A stretch of 64,000 nucleotides of DNA, taken from Streptomyces sp. 2114.4. Lineage in GTDB: Bacteria > Actinomycetota > Actinomycetes > Streptomycetales > Streptomycetaceae. Positions within the stretch are counted from its first letter, which is position 1; every line of letters begins with the position of its first letter. A program made the position numbers and the translations under genes. Shown piece after piece: positions 41,546-48,837 of the stretch. Under the pieces are notes generated by a model. The model searched no databases, was not told where the DNA came from, and was given only the letters and a program-made list of their open reading frames with translations. The stretch spans positions 5,146,001 to 5,210,000 of the forward strand of contig NZ_FYEY01000001.1 in the NCBI RefSeq assembly GCF_900187385.1. Direction: 5' to 3'.

Positions 41546-42757
41546 TCACTCCATGGGCAGTTCGGCCTCGATGAGGTCGGCCGCGCGCCGGGTGCCGCCT
41601 TCGGCGGCCATCTCCCGCTGGATGGACGCGAGTTGGTTCCGCACGTCCGGGTCGTCGACGAGTGCGAGCACTGCCGCGCGGAGGGTGGCGGCGTCGGCCT
41701 CGTCCATCGGCACGTGACGGGCCACGCCGAGCCCCTGGAGCACGTCCGCGTTGCCGAACTGGTCGACGGCCTGCGGGACGGCGACCATGGGCGTCGCGGT
41801 GGCCAGCCCCTCCTGGCTGCCGCCCGCCCCGGCGTGCGTGATGAAGGCGTCCGCCTGCCGCAGGATGGCCAACTGCGGTACCCATTGGCGCACTTCGACG
41901 TTCCCGGGGACCTCCCCCAGCTCATCGGCGGTGACATGCTTGCCCACCTGGAGCACGACATGCCACCCCGGCAGATCACCGAACGCCTTGACACACTCGC
42001 GGTAGAAAGCGGGCTGCTTGGTGAAGGACGAGCCGAGTGAGACCAGCAGCACCCGCTCGGCATCCGCGGGCCGCTCCCAGGTGCCCTGTGTGGCGCGGTC
42101 GCCCTGGCAGGCACCGACGAACGAGTGGACCTTCTCGTCGACCCGGCCGGCGTTCGGCTGCAGTGCCTTCGGGATGAGCACGATCGAGCGGCCGGGGCGG
42201 CCGGCGAACGGGTCGGGATGCTGCGTGATCCCGTTCTCGGCAAGCCAATTGGTGAACTTCTCGTAGTACGCCCTGCCCCGCTCGGTCGCCTTGGGCTCCG
42301 CCCACATCGGCTCGGCCACCTCCTCCTCGTACCCCTCCCACGCGACCAGGTTCGGCGAGAGGGAGATCGCGGGCACGCCCCAGCGGTGAGCGAGGACGCG
42401 CGCCGGGTACGAGGTGATGTCGTGCAGTACGAGGTCCGGCTCATCGCCTTGATACGCCGTGATGAGCTGCGGCAGCGCCTGGATCGCGTCGTCCAGGAAC
42501 GGCTCGACGTTGTCGAGCAGCGTGCTCCCCCACGCCGACGGGTCGTCGTCGGGCGAAGGCAGCGTGGTGCGGTACAGGACGGGCTCGGCGCCGGTCTCGC
42601 CAACCTTCTCCTCGAAAAGGTGCGGGATCGCGTACGTGACACGGTGCCCCCGGGCAACGAGCTCGCGGATCACTTCGAGACTCGGGTTCACATGCCCATG
42701 AGCGGCAATGGAGAACATGGCGATATGGGCACGTCTGCGGGACTTCGGGTTCGTCAT
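41546..42757 (-). CDS. mgt: macrolide glycosyltransferase (OleD/MgtA type)
   Basis: 403 residues from ATG 42757 (GTGAGGG upstream). It is nearly collinear, from memory, with OleD/MGT of Streptomyces: HIAMFSIAAHGHVNPSLEVIRELVARGHRVTYAIP, GSTLLDNVEPFLDDAIQALPQL, and donor-binding THAGAGGSQEGLATATPMVAVPQAVDQFGNA. His20 matches the OleD catalytic base. These GT-B enzymes inactivate macrolides and other acceptors by glucosylation at the desosamine 2'-OH, so resistance or detoxification is likely. The alternative start at 42793 would place the operator inside the gene. No macrolide biosynthesis genes are near. Confidence 0.94.
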   Translation of the reverse strand: MTNPKSRRRAHIAMFSIAAHGHVNPSLEVIRELVARGHRVTYAIPHLFEEKVGETGAEPVLYRTTLPSPDDDPSAWGSTLLDNVEPFLDDAIQALPQLITAYQGDEPDLVLHDITSYPARVLAHRWGVPAISLSPNLVAWEGYEEEVAEPMWAEPKATERGRAYYEKFTNWLAENGITQHPDPFAGRPGRSIVLIPKALQPNAGRVDEKVHSFVGACQGDRATQGTWERPADAERVLLVSLGSSFTKQPAFYRECVKAFGDLPGWHVVLQVGKHVTADELGEVPGNVEVRQWVPQLAILRQADAFITHAGAGGSQEGLATATPMVAVPQAVDQFGNADVLQGLGVARHVPMDEADAATLRAAVLALVDDPDVRNQLASIQREMAAEGGTRRAADLIEAELPME

Positions 42758-42775
42758 GCCCTCACAGTAAACGAG

Positions 42776-42789
42776 ACGAGACGTCTCGT
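42776..42789. promoter_or_regulatory. palindrome ACGAGACGTCTCGT upstream of mgt
   Basis: Perfect 14-bp palindrome 18 bp before the mgt start, of TetR-operator type. On the minus strand TTGAAC-17 bp-TTACTG spans it, so it would sit inside the promoter. No regulator gene adjoins it. Confidence 0.55.
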
Positions 42790-43009
42790 TCAACGCATTT
42801 TCCAGGCAAGCGCGACCACGTCAACGGCGTCTAGGGCAAGCGCATCTACGACGAGGGGCAAATCGCGGTGCTGGGCCGCCCTCATGCGCTACCGGTCCAT
42901 GGGGCTCCGGTATGGAGCCTGTGTCGCAATGTCGCTGGGGGCGGAATGGCGAAGCTGCTTGCCATCTCGGAGGAGCCGACGGAACTGCGCTTCGTCCACG
43001 TGGTGGCGG
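42790..43009. other. non-coding stretch upstream of mgt
   Basis: No gene recognised. A 29-codon frame beginning ATGGCGAAGCTG near 42945 exists but has no family resemblance and overlaps nothing useful. This may be decayed sequence next to the broken gene pair. Confidence 0.4.
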
Positions 43010-43283
43010 CTACAGCGCGTCGAACGGTGGCATGATGCGGACGATGATGATCAGTGGGGCGCGCGGTGCCACGAGGAAGTAGAACCAGCCGCCGGCGGCG
43101 TCCATACGACGCAGGCCCCCCCGGCCGGGGGCCGTTGCTGAAATCGCTGACGTCGATGCCCGTCCGTGCAAGGTCGACGAGCTGACCGGCCAGACGCTCC
43201 ACTTCCGCGACCACGTGGCCGGGGATGCCGCCCGCCACATGATCGTGGTCGGGGTCGTAATCCCAGCGCCAGTCAGCGCTCAC
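43010..43283 (-). pseudogene. frameshifted small protein gene (toxin-like partner of DUF6247)
   Basis: Frame 1 starts at GTG 43283 (VSADWRWDYDPDHDHVAGGIPGHV, then VVAEVERLAGQLVDLA) and is lost near a C7 run at 43116-43122. The next frame continues sensibly: LRRMDAAGGWFYFLVAPRAP, then LIIIVRIMPPFDAL and stop. Removing one base would give about 90 residues. Small proteins of this shape commonly follow DUF6247 genes in Streptomyces and look RelE-like; that label is tentative. A sequencing error in the homopolymer cannot be excluded. It overlaps the DUF6247 remnant by 11 bp. Confidence 0.6.
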
Positions 43284-43643
43284 CGGGCCGGGAGCCGATG
43301 GCGGCGTGGGCTTCGTCCAGGATCCGGCCGGTCTCCGAGGCGGCCTGCCGTGCCTGAGCCGCGTCGCCCGATTCGGCAGCGTTCTCCCACCGGCGAAGGT
43401 CCGCTGCCGCTTCGGGCCGACGCTGGATGTGGACATAAGCGGCCCACTGGGCGATGAACCGCTGGAGCGGTGTCAGGTCGGAGCTCTGCCGCGACTGGTC
43501 GGCTGCTTGGTCCAACTCGCGTGTGAAGGCCGGAAGCGCTGCGGGCGCGAACTGACTGATGGCCTGCCGCAGTGCGGCAACCGTGGCAGGGGCTGCGGAA
43601 TAAGCGGCTGCCCAGCGGCGGAGGTGCCCATGGCTGCTCCCAT
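43273..43643 (-). pseudogene. frameshifted DUF6247-family gene (antitoxin-like)
   Basis: The N-terminal part MGAAMGTSAAGQPLIPQPLP lies in one frame (ATG 43643 or 43631, GTG 43682 possible). The rest, ATVAALRQAISQFAPAALPA, FTRELDQAADQ and WAAYVHIQRRPEAAADLRRW, is in another, joined around 43588-43600. The second frame has no start codon of its own upstream. It ends ERILDEAH-like (ETGRILDEAHAAIGSRPGER), typical of DUF6247. With the following broken gene it looks like a decayed toxin-antitoxin-type pair. Confidence 0.6.
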
Positions 43644-43761
43644 GGGCGCGATTCTGGTCCCGTGCGTCAGCGCATCCGGCACTAATGCTCTCCCTCCGCT
43701 CGAACGAGTGAGGGAGAGGCAGTGTGGCTACGCGCGCCCGGACCGGCTCGGCCGCAGCGTT

Positions 43762-43906
43762 CTACTGCTCCGTGACTTCCGGAGCCGGTGCGATCCCCGT
43801 CGGGCACGACCGTCCCCAGTTTGACTCCGACGGGGCACTCAGCTTGACCCCCGTCCCGCCGATCCCGCAGTACCCGGCCGGGTTTTTGTCCAAGTACTGC
43901 TGGTGG
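43762..43906 (-). pseudogene. displaced 3' end of an msrA allele
   Basis: Reading from 43905, 47 codons are open and in the MsrA frame: HQQYLDKNPAGYCGIGGTGV (the 60-bp repeat), then KLSAPSESNWGR, then SCPTGIAPAPEVTEQ and stop. The intact msrA has SCPIGVAEAPSLGE directly after GGTGV. This is therefore the C-terminus of another msrA version, carrying 12 extra codons, stranded 1.74 kb from the gene. Confidence 0.75.
43847..43906. repeat. left 60-bp direct repeat (attL-like) of the msrA 3' end
   Basis: Base-for-base identical over 60 bp to 45589-45648, in the same orientation, and corresponding to MsrA codons HQQYLDKNPAGYCGIGGTGV. The flanking sequences differ immediately outside. Confidence 0.9.
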
Positions 43907-43991
43907 CAGCGCCTGTCACGTTCGATTCTCCCGAGGTGGTGACGGCAGGGGCAAGAGGGTTTTGCTGCCCTTCTTAAGCCCTTAGCGCCTG

Positions 43992-45389
43992 TCAGGATGC
44001 AGAATCCCCTGAAGGCATGCTGACGCGCCTGTACGCAGACGCACTTCCGCGCTTTCCTGGAACACGTTCGATCTGGACAGCGTCGATGAGGCGCAAAAAG
44101 ATCGTTTTTACTTTGTTCTCCGATCCGATCCCGGTAAGGGCTCTGACCGTCCTGTTATTGATTTCTGGGTGGGTCTCCAGGTACTGCATGATAATTTCCT
44201 CTGGCGATCCGAGACGCTCGTGGCGAATGTTTACTCGAACGGAGTTCTCCCGCTCCTCGATCACGGGGTCCTTCAGTTTGAGCTTTTTCATCGCTGCAAA
44301 CGCTGTCGCCAGACCCTCGCCAACGTCTTTGTTTGGAGGGTCAGGGAATTTATTGATCAATCGAACGATTGCGCCGTTTCGTGAGAAGCGTTCCTTGAGG
44401 ATGTTGGTCGTCGTGACGTGGGCGGGCAGCCTGCCTGGGCTCTCGACCTCAACGCGATTGTCGAAAATTCGCACATGTACATCGTCTGCTGTTCCGTAGT
44501 CCCGGTGGATTACAGCATTCGTGATGATCTCGTGCAGTGTCTCGAATGGGTATGTGATCTGGGTGAGGCCCTCGGGGCCGAGTACCTTGACTCCCTCGAT
44601 GAGCTCGGCGGTCTTCGCTACGGCCTGCTTGATCTGCTCGTACAGTGAGCCCTCGATGGTGAGTGGATCGAACGCGAGGTTCTCTCTAGATCCCTCAGCG
44701 TCTGTGGTCTTGTAGCGATAGACCTTGATCGCACACCGCTTCGGCAATACTGCCTGCGGTTCGTCCGAATAGAGGAGGAGTCCGGCCACTGTGGGCTTAT
44801 CGGCGACGATTACCATCTGCTTTCGCAGCCAAGCCTCAGGCTCACCTGTGGGCACGCTGCTCAGCATGAAGTCGATGATTGTCAGCGAATTTGAGATAAG
44901 ATCGATTGATGCGGCGACAGTCTCCGACTCGAAGGAGCTCATTCCTTTGTTGCGTCGAAGGCGTTCCATTCCGTCAGGGCCGACGGGAAGGCTCTGACTG
45001 CCACGTCGTATGTACGCCTTGCCGTCGCTGGCGTGCTTGATTCCCTTCGTTTTCTGGATGATTACATGAAGGATGAGGCCAAATTCGCCATCGCATGAAA
45101 GGAATTCATAAAGGAAGTCGCCCCCCAGGGGGAATAGCTCCTCGAAAACCTGCAGATGACCGTTCGCTGCCTCTATGTTGGTGAACCCGCGCCACTTGTG
45201 GTTCTTTCCATCGGCGCCTTCGTCGATGCCGACGTAGAGCTCCCCGCCGTCGGCATTCGCGAAGGCTGCGATGGCTTTTGTGAGTTTCGCTGGCGCGATC
45301 TCGACGGCCTTGAGGTCAGTGAAGTGGCCTTCTTCAGTCTGAAGAACTTTGAAGACCTGGCTCTTGGGAATCGAGACCTTGTGGATCAC
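43992..45389 (-). CDS. AlbA_2/Schlafen-type DNA-binding protein with RecG-like HATPase_c_4 domain
   Basis: 465 residues from GTG 45389 (preceding frame to 45521 lacks protein character). The N-terminal AlbA_2 domain has VLQTEEGHFTDLKAVEIAPAKLTKAIAAFANADGGELYVGIDE and AYIRRGSQS. The centre carries the HATPase_c_4 block LHEIITNAVIHRDYGTADDVHVRIFDNRVEVESPGRL and NKDVGEGLATAFAAM. A winged-helix-like C-terminus ends it (NNRTVRALTGIG). Codons are noticeably richer in A/T than in neighbours, indicating transfer. Such proteins occur as regulators or in defence islands; the function here is inferred, not shown. It is the only gene in the cassette. Confidence 0.88.
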   Translation of the reverse strand: MIHKVSIPKSQVFKVLQTEEGHFTDLKAVEIAPAKLTKAIAAFANADGGELYVGIDEGADGKNHKWRGFTNIEAANGHLQVFEELFPLGGDFLYEFLSCDGEFGLILHVIIQKTKGIKHASDGKAYIRRGSQSLPVGPDGMERLRRNKGMSSFESETVAASIDLISNSLTIIDFMLSSVPTGEPEAWLRKQMVIVADKPTVAGLLLYSDEPQAVLPKRCAIKVYRYKTTDAEGSRENLAFDPLTIEGSLYEQIKQAVAKTAELIEGVKVLGPEGLTQITYPFETLHEIITNAVIHRDYGTADDVHVRIFDNRVEVESPGRLPAHVTTTNILKERFSRNGAIVRLINKFPDPPNKDVGEGLATAFAAMKKLKLKDPVIEERENSVRVNIRHERLGSPEEIIMQYLETHPEINNRTVRALTGIGSENKVKTIFLRLIDAVQIERVPGKRGSASAYRRVSMPSGDSAS

Positions 45390-45480
45390 TCCGGCTTCCG
45401 CCCCTCGCTTGCGCGACCGATTGCTTCGGATGGTAGCCAGATTCCCGGCTCGCGTCCTGAAGTTCGGCAAGTGCGCGGGG

Positions 45481-45510
45481 GTGGTCCGGCGAACTGGTAC
45501 GTGGGACCAC
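45481..45510. terminator. possible msrA terminator hairpin inside the cassette end
   Basis: GTGGTCC and GGACCAC, 7-bp arms with a 16-nt loop, 33 bp past the msrA stop. Confidence 0.35.
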
Positions 45511-45542
45511 GACACAGTCAATGCCGGTATGCGTCTTGGCCC

Positions 45543-46220
45543 TTACTCGCCCAATGACGGCGCTTCGGCGACCCCGATCGGGCAGCTCACCCCCGTCCCG
45601 CCGATCCCGCAGTACCCGGCCGGGTTTTTGTCCAAGTACTGCTGGTGGTATCCCTCTGCCGGATAGAAGGGCCGGGAGGCGTCGGCGGGGAGGATTTCGG
45701 TGGTGATGTCGGTGTAGCCGGAGTTGTGGAGGACGGTGCGGTAGGCGTCGCGGGAGGCTTCGGCGGCCTGTTGCTGGGCGGGGGAGTGGGTGTAGATGGC
45801 GGAGCGGTACTGGGTGCCGACGTCGTTGCCCTGGCGGAAGCCCTGGGTGGGGTCGTGGGACTCCCAGAAGAGCTTCAGCAGGGTGGCGTACGAGACGATC
45901 TTGGGGTCGTAGACGACGCGGACGGCCTCGGTGTGGCCGGTGTGGCCGCTGCAGACCTCTTCGTAGGTGGGGTTCGGGGTGTGGCCGCCCTGGTAGCCGA
46001 CGAGGGTGGTCCAGACGCCCTCGGTCTGCCAGAACTTCCGCTCGGCGCCCCAGAAGCAGCCCAGGCCGAAGTCGGCGGTCTCCAGGCCGTCCGGGTACGG
46101 GCCGAGCAGCGGGTTGCCGAGGACGGTGTGCCGGTCGGGGACGGTGAAGGCCCGCTCGGGGCGCCCTTCGAGCGCTTCGTCCGGCGTGGGGAGGTGGTTC
46201 TTGAAGCGGGAGAAGAGCAT
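45543..46220 (-). CDS. msrA: peptide-methionine (S)-S-oxide reductase
   Basis: 225 residues; AGGAG before ATG 46220. Repairs Met-S-sulfoxide in proteins. The catalytic motif is GLGCFWGAERKFW (nucleophile Cys); VGYQGGHTPNPTYEEVCSG and HDPTQGFRQGNDVGTQYRSAIY are conserved, with recycling Cys in GYCGIGGTGVSCPIG. The last 60-bp repeat lies inside the gene (codons for HQQYLDKNPAGYCGIGGTGV), and the final SCPIGVAEAPSLGE plus stop lie in cassette-side sequence, so the present C-terminus may have been supplied by the incoming DNA while keeping the enzyme intact. Confidence 0.96.
   Translation of the reverse strand: MLFSRFKNHLPTPDEALEGRPERAFTVPDRHTVLGNPLLGPYPDGLETADFGLGCFWGAERKFWQTEGVWTTLVGYQGGHTPNPTYEEVCSGHTGHTEAVRVVYDPKIVSYATLLKLFWESHDPTQGFRQGNDVGTQYRSAIYTHSPAQQQAAEASRDAYRTVLHNSGYTDITTEILPADASRPFYPAEGYHQQYLDKNPAGYCGIGGTGVSCPIGVAEAPSLGE
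45589..45648. repeat. right 60-bp direct repeat (attR-like) within msrA
   Basis: Identical to 43847-43906. It lies in frame inside the functional msrA gene. Confidence 0.9.
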
Positions 46221-46343
46221 GTGATCAGGCTCCTGGGCTGGGCAGGGAAGCGGCGCACGGCGTTGTATGGGGGGTAACGCCTGAGGGGCGAGGGGTATTC
46301 CGGCTCGGGCAGTGGGCGCGGTGGCAGCCGCACCATCGTTCCG

Positions 46344-47198
46344 TCAGCCGCACTGCCAGGTGAACATCGCGCGGTCGAAGCGGCGTGCGGCCAGGTCCTC
46401 GGGGCGTATGAGCCAGTAGAGGGCGCCACAGTCGCCCCACATCATGTCGGCGTCGTGGTCCGTGTCGATCTGGGCGAGCAGGACCCAGCGGAGCGCTTCC
46501 TCGTCGATGCGGGGGTCGTCCCACGGCGGGCTGCCCAGGGCGCCGTGGGCGACTTCGGACTCCACCGCGTCCTGCACGGGGTTCGCGTGGCCGCCGAGGC
46601 GGTGATCGGTGCCCGCTGAGTGGTCCCACAGAGCTTCCTGGAAGTCCTCGCCCCATAGCGGGTGGTCGTCCGGCAGCGAGGTGAACTCCCGGTCGACCAG
46701 GGGGTGCCAGGAGTACGGGGCGGTCGCCTCCGCGCGCGCCGTCAAAGGCACCTCGGGGTAGGGCCGGAGACCTTCCGGCGTGGTGCGTGCGGCGGTGGGG
46801 ACGTCGGCCGGTACGTACAGCACGCGTGCGCCCGCCCAGGTGTCCGGTTCGCGGGGCTCGACCAGGGCGCTGCCGTCGTCGAGCTGACCGTCGAAGTAGA
46901 AGAAGGCCAGCGTGCCGTCCTTCGGTATGGCGATGTCGAGGGCGGCCGAGGGGAGGAGGGCGCAGTCGAGCGACGCGATGAAGGCGAGCGGGCCGTGGCC
47001 CTCCCAGACGGGCCATTCGGTGGCCTCGGACAGCTCCGGGAGGCCGCCGAGCCGGCCGACGACCGGGGCGGTCTCGGGGGCCGTGGCCTTCTCCAGGCGC
47101 AGGCCCGGCCGCAGCAGGCCGATCCACCGTTCCGCGATATCGGCGGGCAGGTGCGTGTGGGCGAGCGCGTGCAGTGGGTCGACTGTGCTCTCTGTCAT
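46344..47198 (-). CDS. DUF1963 (YwqG-like) protein
   Basis: 284 residues from ATG 47198 (MTESTVDPLHALAHTHLP). LLRPGLRLEK...VGRLGGLPELSEATEWPVWEGHGPLAFIASLDC is the DUF1963/YwqG signature, and PKDGTLAFFYFDG, HRLGGHANPVQ and WVLLAQIDTD follow the family order. No catalytic residues are established for the family. It is a soluble protein, upstream of msrA on the same strand with a 123-bp gap. Confidence 0.87.
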   Translation of the reverse strand: MTESTVDPLHALAHTHLPADIAERWIGLLRPGLRLEKATAPETAPVVGRLGGLPELSEATEWPVWEGHGPLAFIASLDCALLPSAALDIAIPKDGTLAFFYFDGQLDDGSALVEPREPDTWAGARVLYVPADVPTAARTTPEGLRPYPEVPLTARAEATAPYSWHPLVDREFTSLPDDHPLWGEDFQEALWDHSAGTDHRLGGHANPVQDAVESEVAHGALGSPPWDDPRIDEEALRWVLLAQIDTDHDADMMWGDCGALYWLIRPEDLAARRFDRAMFTWQCG

Positions 47199-47291
47199 GT
47201 GGTCGATGATGCACGGTGCCACTGACAGTCGGCCGTGGGCGCGTTGAGCTGCGGGCCGGAGTCAGGGATCTGCCGCTGCGCCAGGGATGAT

Positions 47292-48452
47292 CTACTGCCC
47301 CGCCGGCGGAAAGCCCGCCGCGTTGCCGCCCAGTTGTTCCCAGCCCGCGATGGCCAGGGCGCGGTAGGCGGCGTACTCGGCGGCGGGGCTGCGGCCGTAC
47401 GACCAGGGGACGGCGCCGACATGGCCGTCGACCAGGCGGAGCTGTTCCATGGCCTCGGCGTAGCGCTCGGCGCGGACCAGGAACCAGACCAGCAGGTGGC
47501 GGACGTGCGGTGCCATGGGGTGGTCGGCGGGGGCCTCGCGCAGGGCGAAGTGGGCGCCTTCGATCGCGCGCTCGACGACCGCGCTCCGGTAGAGGCCGCG
47601 GACCAGGTTGGCCTCGGGGAGGTGGTCGTAGACGGCGAAGAGGGGGAGGGCCGGGAGGAGGGTCTTGGCGGGGGCGGCGGCCGCCGCGCGCTCGGCGAAG
47701 GCTTCGGCCTCCTTGCGGGAGCCGTGCCACTTCTCGGACCAGTAGGGGAGCGCGGCGAGGTGTGCGCCCATGTGCTGCGGGGCGCGCTGGGCGACCTTCG
47801 TCCACAGCTCTTCGTAGTCGGCGGGGCGGTCGCCCAGGCCACGGGCGACGGCCAGCTCGGTGATGTACGGGATCGGGCTGCCGGGCGCCAGCAGGGCCGC
47901 CTCCCGGCAGACCGTACGGGCCTCTTCGAGGATCATGCGGAAGTCCTGCGAGCCCGGGTCGCGCAACGCCTGGACCACCAGGAACTGGGCGTGTGTCTGG
48001 GCGCCGCCCGGGTCCTTGGGCGCCTCCGAACGCCAGGTGCGCAGCCAGATTCCGCCGGTCCGCCCGCCGTCGCCGTACCCCGGGGCCGTCCCGCGACCCT
48101 GCTGCTCCGTCGCCTCCTCCGCGGCCAGCTCGAACGCCGCGGCGCCGGCCAGCGTCTGCACCCGCTGCCAGCGTCGCTCCCAGTCGTCGCCGGTGGACTT
48201 CAGCAGCGCGGCGGCCGGGCGCCAGTCGTGTGTCCGGCGCATCTCCTCCAGCGCATCGGCCAGTTCCTGGTCGGGGCCGGGCAGCCGGACGTCGAGCTCG
48301 TCCAGCGGGACGAAGCCGTAGCCGGCCATCGGGTCGGAGGCCACCACCAGGCCCTGCCGGGTGTGCTGTACGGCCCGCCGGCGCCGCATCCAGGGCAGGA
48401 AGACGAAACCGCCGAGCGCGAGCGCGGCGAAGAGAACGAGCAGAGCGTCCAT
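47292..48452 (-). CDS. membrane-anchored helical-repeat protein, unknown
   Basis: 386 residues from ATG 48452 (MDALLVLFAALALGGFVFLPWMRRRRAVQ), giving one N-terminal membrane helix with basic anchor. The rest is alpha-helical and TPR-like (EEMRRTHDWRPAAALLKSTG, HMGAHLAALPYWSEKWHGSRKEAEAFAERAA, YAEAMEQLRLVDGHVGA), resembling DUF4034-type proteins. The open frame continues upstream to 48839 but has no coding character. Function unknown. Confidence 0.8.
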   Translation of the reverse strand: MDALLVLFAALALGGFVFLPWMRRRRAVQHTRQGLVVASDPMAGYGFVPLDELDVRLPGPDQELADALEEMRRTHDWRPAAALLKSTGDDWERRWQRVQTLAGAAAFELAAEEATEQQGRGTAPGYGDGGRTGGIWLRTWRSEAPKDPGGAQTHAQFLVVQALRDPGSQDFRMILEEARTVCREAALLAPGSPIPYITELAVARGLGDRPADYEELWTKVAQRAPQHMGAHLAALPYWSEKWHGSRKEAEAFAERAAAAAPAKTLLPALPLFAVYDHLPEANLVRGLYRSAVVERAIEGAHFALREAPADHPMAPHVRHLLVWFLVRAERYAEAMEQLRLVDGHVGAVPWSYGRSPAAEYAAYRALAIAGWEQLGGNAAGFPPAGQ

Positions 48453-48837
48453 GTGGGGTGTCCTGTACCTGTACGGCTGTCGGTAGCGGTGTCCGGCAGA
48501 GATGTCGGGAGCGGTACCCGGGGGCGGTAGGCCGTGGGCCGTAGTGGTCACGGCTGCCGGTGTAACGCTAGCGGTGCGGGGCGGTGGGGGGCCGGAGAGG
48601 CGGGAGTGGCGGAGAGGGAGGAGTGGCGGGAAGGGGGAGCGGCAAGGGCAGTGGGGATGGCGGGGAGTGGTGGAGTGGTGACGCGCGGTTGGGGTGGTGT
48701 GGTGGGGGCCGGTGAGCGGTCTTGTGGCCCCGCGGTGCCGTGGCTCTTCGGTTCTTCGTTCTTCGTATGTATCCACTATCCAGGCAAGCAGAAAGTTCCG
48801 AAAAGTAAGGTCGCGAGGCCGACTACCCTCGGTTGGC
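48453..48837 (+). promoter_or_regulatory. 385-bp region with G-rich purine tract and metB promoter
   Basis: 48580-48715 is an almost unbroken G/A-rich plus strand (units like GGCGGGAGT, GGGAGGAGTGGCGGG, GGGGATGGCGGGGAG), able in principle to form G-quadruplexes. Nearer metB the DNA becomes AT-richer (TTCTTCGTTCTTCGTATG). TACCCT at 48823-48828 lies 9 bp before the ATG with no Shine-Dalgarno, suggesting a leaderless transcript. Confidence 0.45.

Larger units (their letters stand above)
43847..45648. mobile_element. putative integrated cassette in the msrA 3' end carrying an AlbA_2/Schlafen-type gene
   Basis: Bounded by the two 60-bp direct repeats, unit length 1742 bp. It contains a single gene of lower GC content than both flanks and no integrase or transposase. 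The arrangement (intact target gene at one end, duplicated gene end at the other) is what site-specific integration into a gene's 3' end leaves. Mobilisation would need a recombinase from elsewhere, or the recombinase gene has been lost. Duplication by homologous recombination is an alternative. Confidence 0.6.

Noticed and set aside
43724..43942. Plus-strand 72-codon frame over the left 60-bp repeat
   Set aside because: Antisense of the stranded MsrA C-terminus; no coding evidence.
42800..46220. Full integrative conjugative element around msrA
   Set aside because: No integrase, excisionase, replication or transfer gene is present; only a 1.74-kb repeat-bounded segment is supported.
48453..48837. 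SAM riboswitch upstream of metB
   Set aside because: No S-box core elements seen; the leader seems absent because the -10 is next to the ATG.
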